Origin: Diphasiastrum complanatum
Taxonomy: Eukaryota; Streptophyta; Lycopodiopsida; Lycopodiales; Lycopodiaceae
DNA: 64,000 nucleotides
Direction of reading: 5' to 3'
Assembly (NCBI GenBank): GCA_029204225.1
Contig: CM055092.1
Coordinates: 68,373,411 to 68,437,410, forward strand
The notes under the pieces are model-generated. The model saw only the letters and a program-made list of their open reading frames with translations. It searched no databases and was not told the origin of the DNA. Shown here one piece after another: positions 62,831 through 64,000 of the stretch. The stretch's first letter is position 1. Each line of letters opens with the position of its first letter. A program made the translations under genes and the position numbers.

Positions 62831-63678
62831 AGCGGAAGCAAATAGAGACTGGATTCGTCAAGTTGAGAAAAGGTCAGCTTTAGTCTGCAGCTTTTACAAA
62901 AAGCTGCGAAGTGAACACTGTGGATAGCAATATGCTCCTCTGATCCTTCGAACTTGGTTCAACAATGGAAGCCTTTTTTAAAAGCAGATTGATGATGATG
63001 TCCGACTTTAATATTATTAATCTTCACAATTTCAATCGGCATTTCCATTCTAAATAACTTCATTGCTTGTGCATTTGTTCTTTCACGTCAAAATATTCAC
63101 ATGCTGATCTTCTCTCTCTCACAGTTTGTCACCTCTAAGCGTTTCTGGATTTTGGAGCAGAACATTCATGGCAATTGGCTTGTTGTTGGCCGTCTTTTGT
63201 GATCTGCACATGGTATGTATTTATATTTAAGCATATGCCAGTCCTTTTTAAGTTTCTCGATCCTTCCATTAAGCCCACCTCGACTGCTTGACATCTTGCT
63301 TCTGCAGATGACACCCTCTACGGGTTAAGAATGACTATGGTCAATGATCTAAGCTTCTTTTCTTGATAACGTATACTTTTTCTGTAAATTTTCATAAGAT
63401 TTCTGACTTGACTCTTGCCAGTCAGCCGTTCTAAAAGAAACCTGAATTCAGGACATTTGCTCTATTATGTTTTTCCCATTTCAGTTACTGCTTGTCAAGT
63501 GCTGATCAACTTTAATATTCCATTTTGTGTAAAGTTTTTTCATTCACAAATATTTCTTGTGTACCATTCTTTCGTTAAATGGTGAAAAATTTACTATTGC
63601 ATAGAAGTAATGGGTAATGGATTTTTGGTGACTATTCTGCCCATTTCTGAACAGATTAAAACGCAAAATAGTCACCAT
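62831..63678. other. Unassigned stretch
   Basis: No supported coding region. There is some T-rich, intron-like text with CTCTCTCTCACAG at 63111-63123, which could be a splice acceptor of a decayed gene. Confidence 0.35.
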
Positions 63679-63750
63679 CTGCCACGTGGCAGCATTGAAT
63701 TGGTCTCAAATTTTTTTAGTGCTGATTTTGCTTGCACCTGCCACGTGGCA
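63679..63750. promoter_or_regulatory. Paired perfect G-box palindromes
   Basis: CTGCCACGTGGCAG at 63679-63692 (14-bp palindrome) and TGCCACGTGGCA at 63739-63750 (12-bp palindrome) both contain the plant G-box CACGTG and lie 59 bp apart. Such pairs bind bZIP and bHLH factors in plant promoters. No gene can be placed downstream with confidence inside the window. Confidence 0.5.
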
Positions 63751-63790
63751 ACTAAGGATTGATTTAAAAAGGATGCAATGGAAGGGGCGG

Positions 63791-63870
63791 GGCAGAGGCC
63801 ATTCTGCCCGGTTTGGATTTCCAAAATTTTTTAGGCTCGGCCCAGAGGGGCCTCGCCTAAAAAAATTGTG
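63791..63870. repeat. GC-rich inverted repeats (hairpin)
   Basis: CAAAATTTTTTAGGC at 63822 pairs with GCCTAAAAAAATTGTG ending at 63870, with an inner GGCCC/GGGCC stem (63839-63852). Upstream, GGCAG/CTGCC at 63791-63808 forms a smaller one. It could be the end of a MITE or a terminator-like structure. Confidence 0.6.
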
Positions 63871-64000
63871 AAAATCCTTATTTTGCCAAGCTCCTTCCAT
63901 AATACTAAATCTTCACATAATACTAAATCTTCACATTTCACCTTCAGTGTTTCATGCTCCTCCATTCAAAGGGCAGACTCTGCCTATAGAATGAAAATTC

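Overview
This window looks like nuclear DNA from a land plant with a large, repeat-rich genome. It is AT-rich. It carries dense, nested Ty1-copia and Ty3-gypsy retrotransposons primed by initiator-Met tRNA (TGGTATCAGAGC-type sites), long CT/GA microsatellites, and intron-bearing decayed genes with GT-AG borders. I see no intact host gene, rRNA, tRNA or CRISPR array. A non-seed plant (fern, lycophyte or bryophyte) is an inference, resting mainly on a relic of a DNA N4/N6-type methyltransferase gene. It is not proven.

Layout. 1-1740: repeat-derived DNA with a (TC)n(AC)n tract, a CGAAA-rich LTR-like block and a primer-binding site. 1740-5340: minus-strand copia element E1, whose integrase core is inverted in place. 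5341-6194: gypsy gag relic. 6195-12240: copia E10 (+), split by a complete nested copia element E2 (7748-12156). 12298-14990: copia E3. 15000-18131: gypsy G1 with its 3' LTR. 18170-21345: copia E4. 21346-24160: minus-strand copia E12. 24885-27471: E5, a compact 2.6-kb copia derivative with perfect target duplication and only RT/RNase H.

28490-31523 is an intron-containing pseudogene that combines a ParB-like segment with a DNA methyltransferase of motif order IV then I. It is the least ordinary gene in the first half. 32165-34850: minus-strand copia E6. 34893-43300: mostly unassignable repeats and microsatellites, an unrecognised minus-strand gene relic (37711-38489), copia scraps (38900-39530), a 61-bp tandem triplet, a GC-rich island and a LINE-like zinc-binding fragment. 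43430-44067: an unrecognised spliced gene fragment cut off by the 967-bp LTR of minus-strand copia E11 (44068-46878).

46879-50430: copia E7 (+), with long open gag and protease-integrase frames but no RT. 50839-53150: E8, a deletion derivative. 53151-54046: integrase fragment E9. 54683-55620: gypsy gag. 55690-60811 holds two diverged, intron-bearing copies of a transposase-like gene family, one on each strand. They share a predicted intron position, and a scrambled gypsy pol piece sits inside the minus-strand copy. 60812-64000 is largely unassigned, with weak exon-like pieces, paired perfect G-box palindromes and a strong hairpin.

No genes here act together as an operon or pathway. The coherent story is repeated insertion, deletion, inversion and nesting of retroelements around two unusual intron-bearing gene relics (methyltransferase and transposase-like). 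Almost every pol gene carries frameshifts or deletions, so most elements are dead. E7 gag/integrase, E5 RT/RNase H and the E9 integrase frame are the best preserved.
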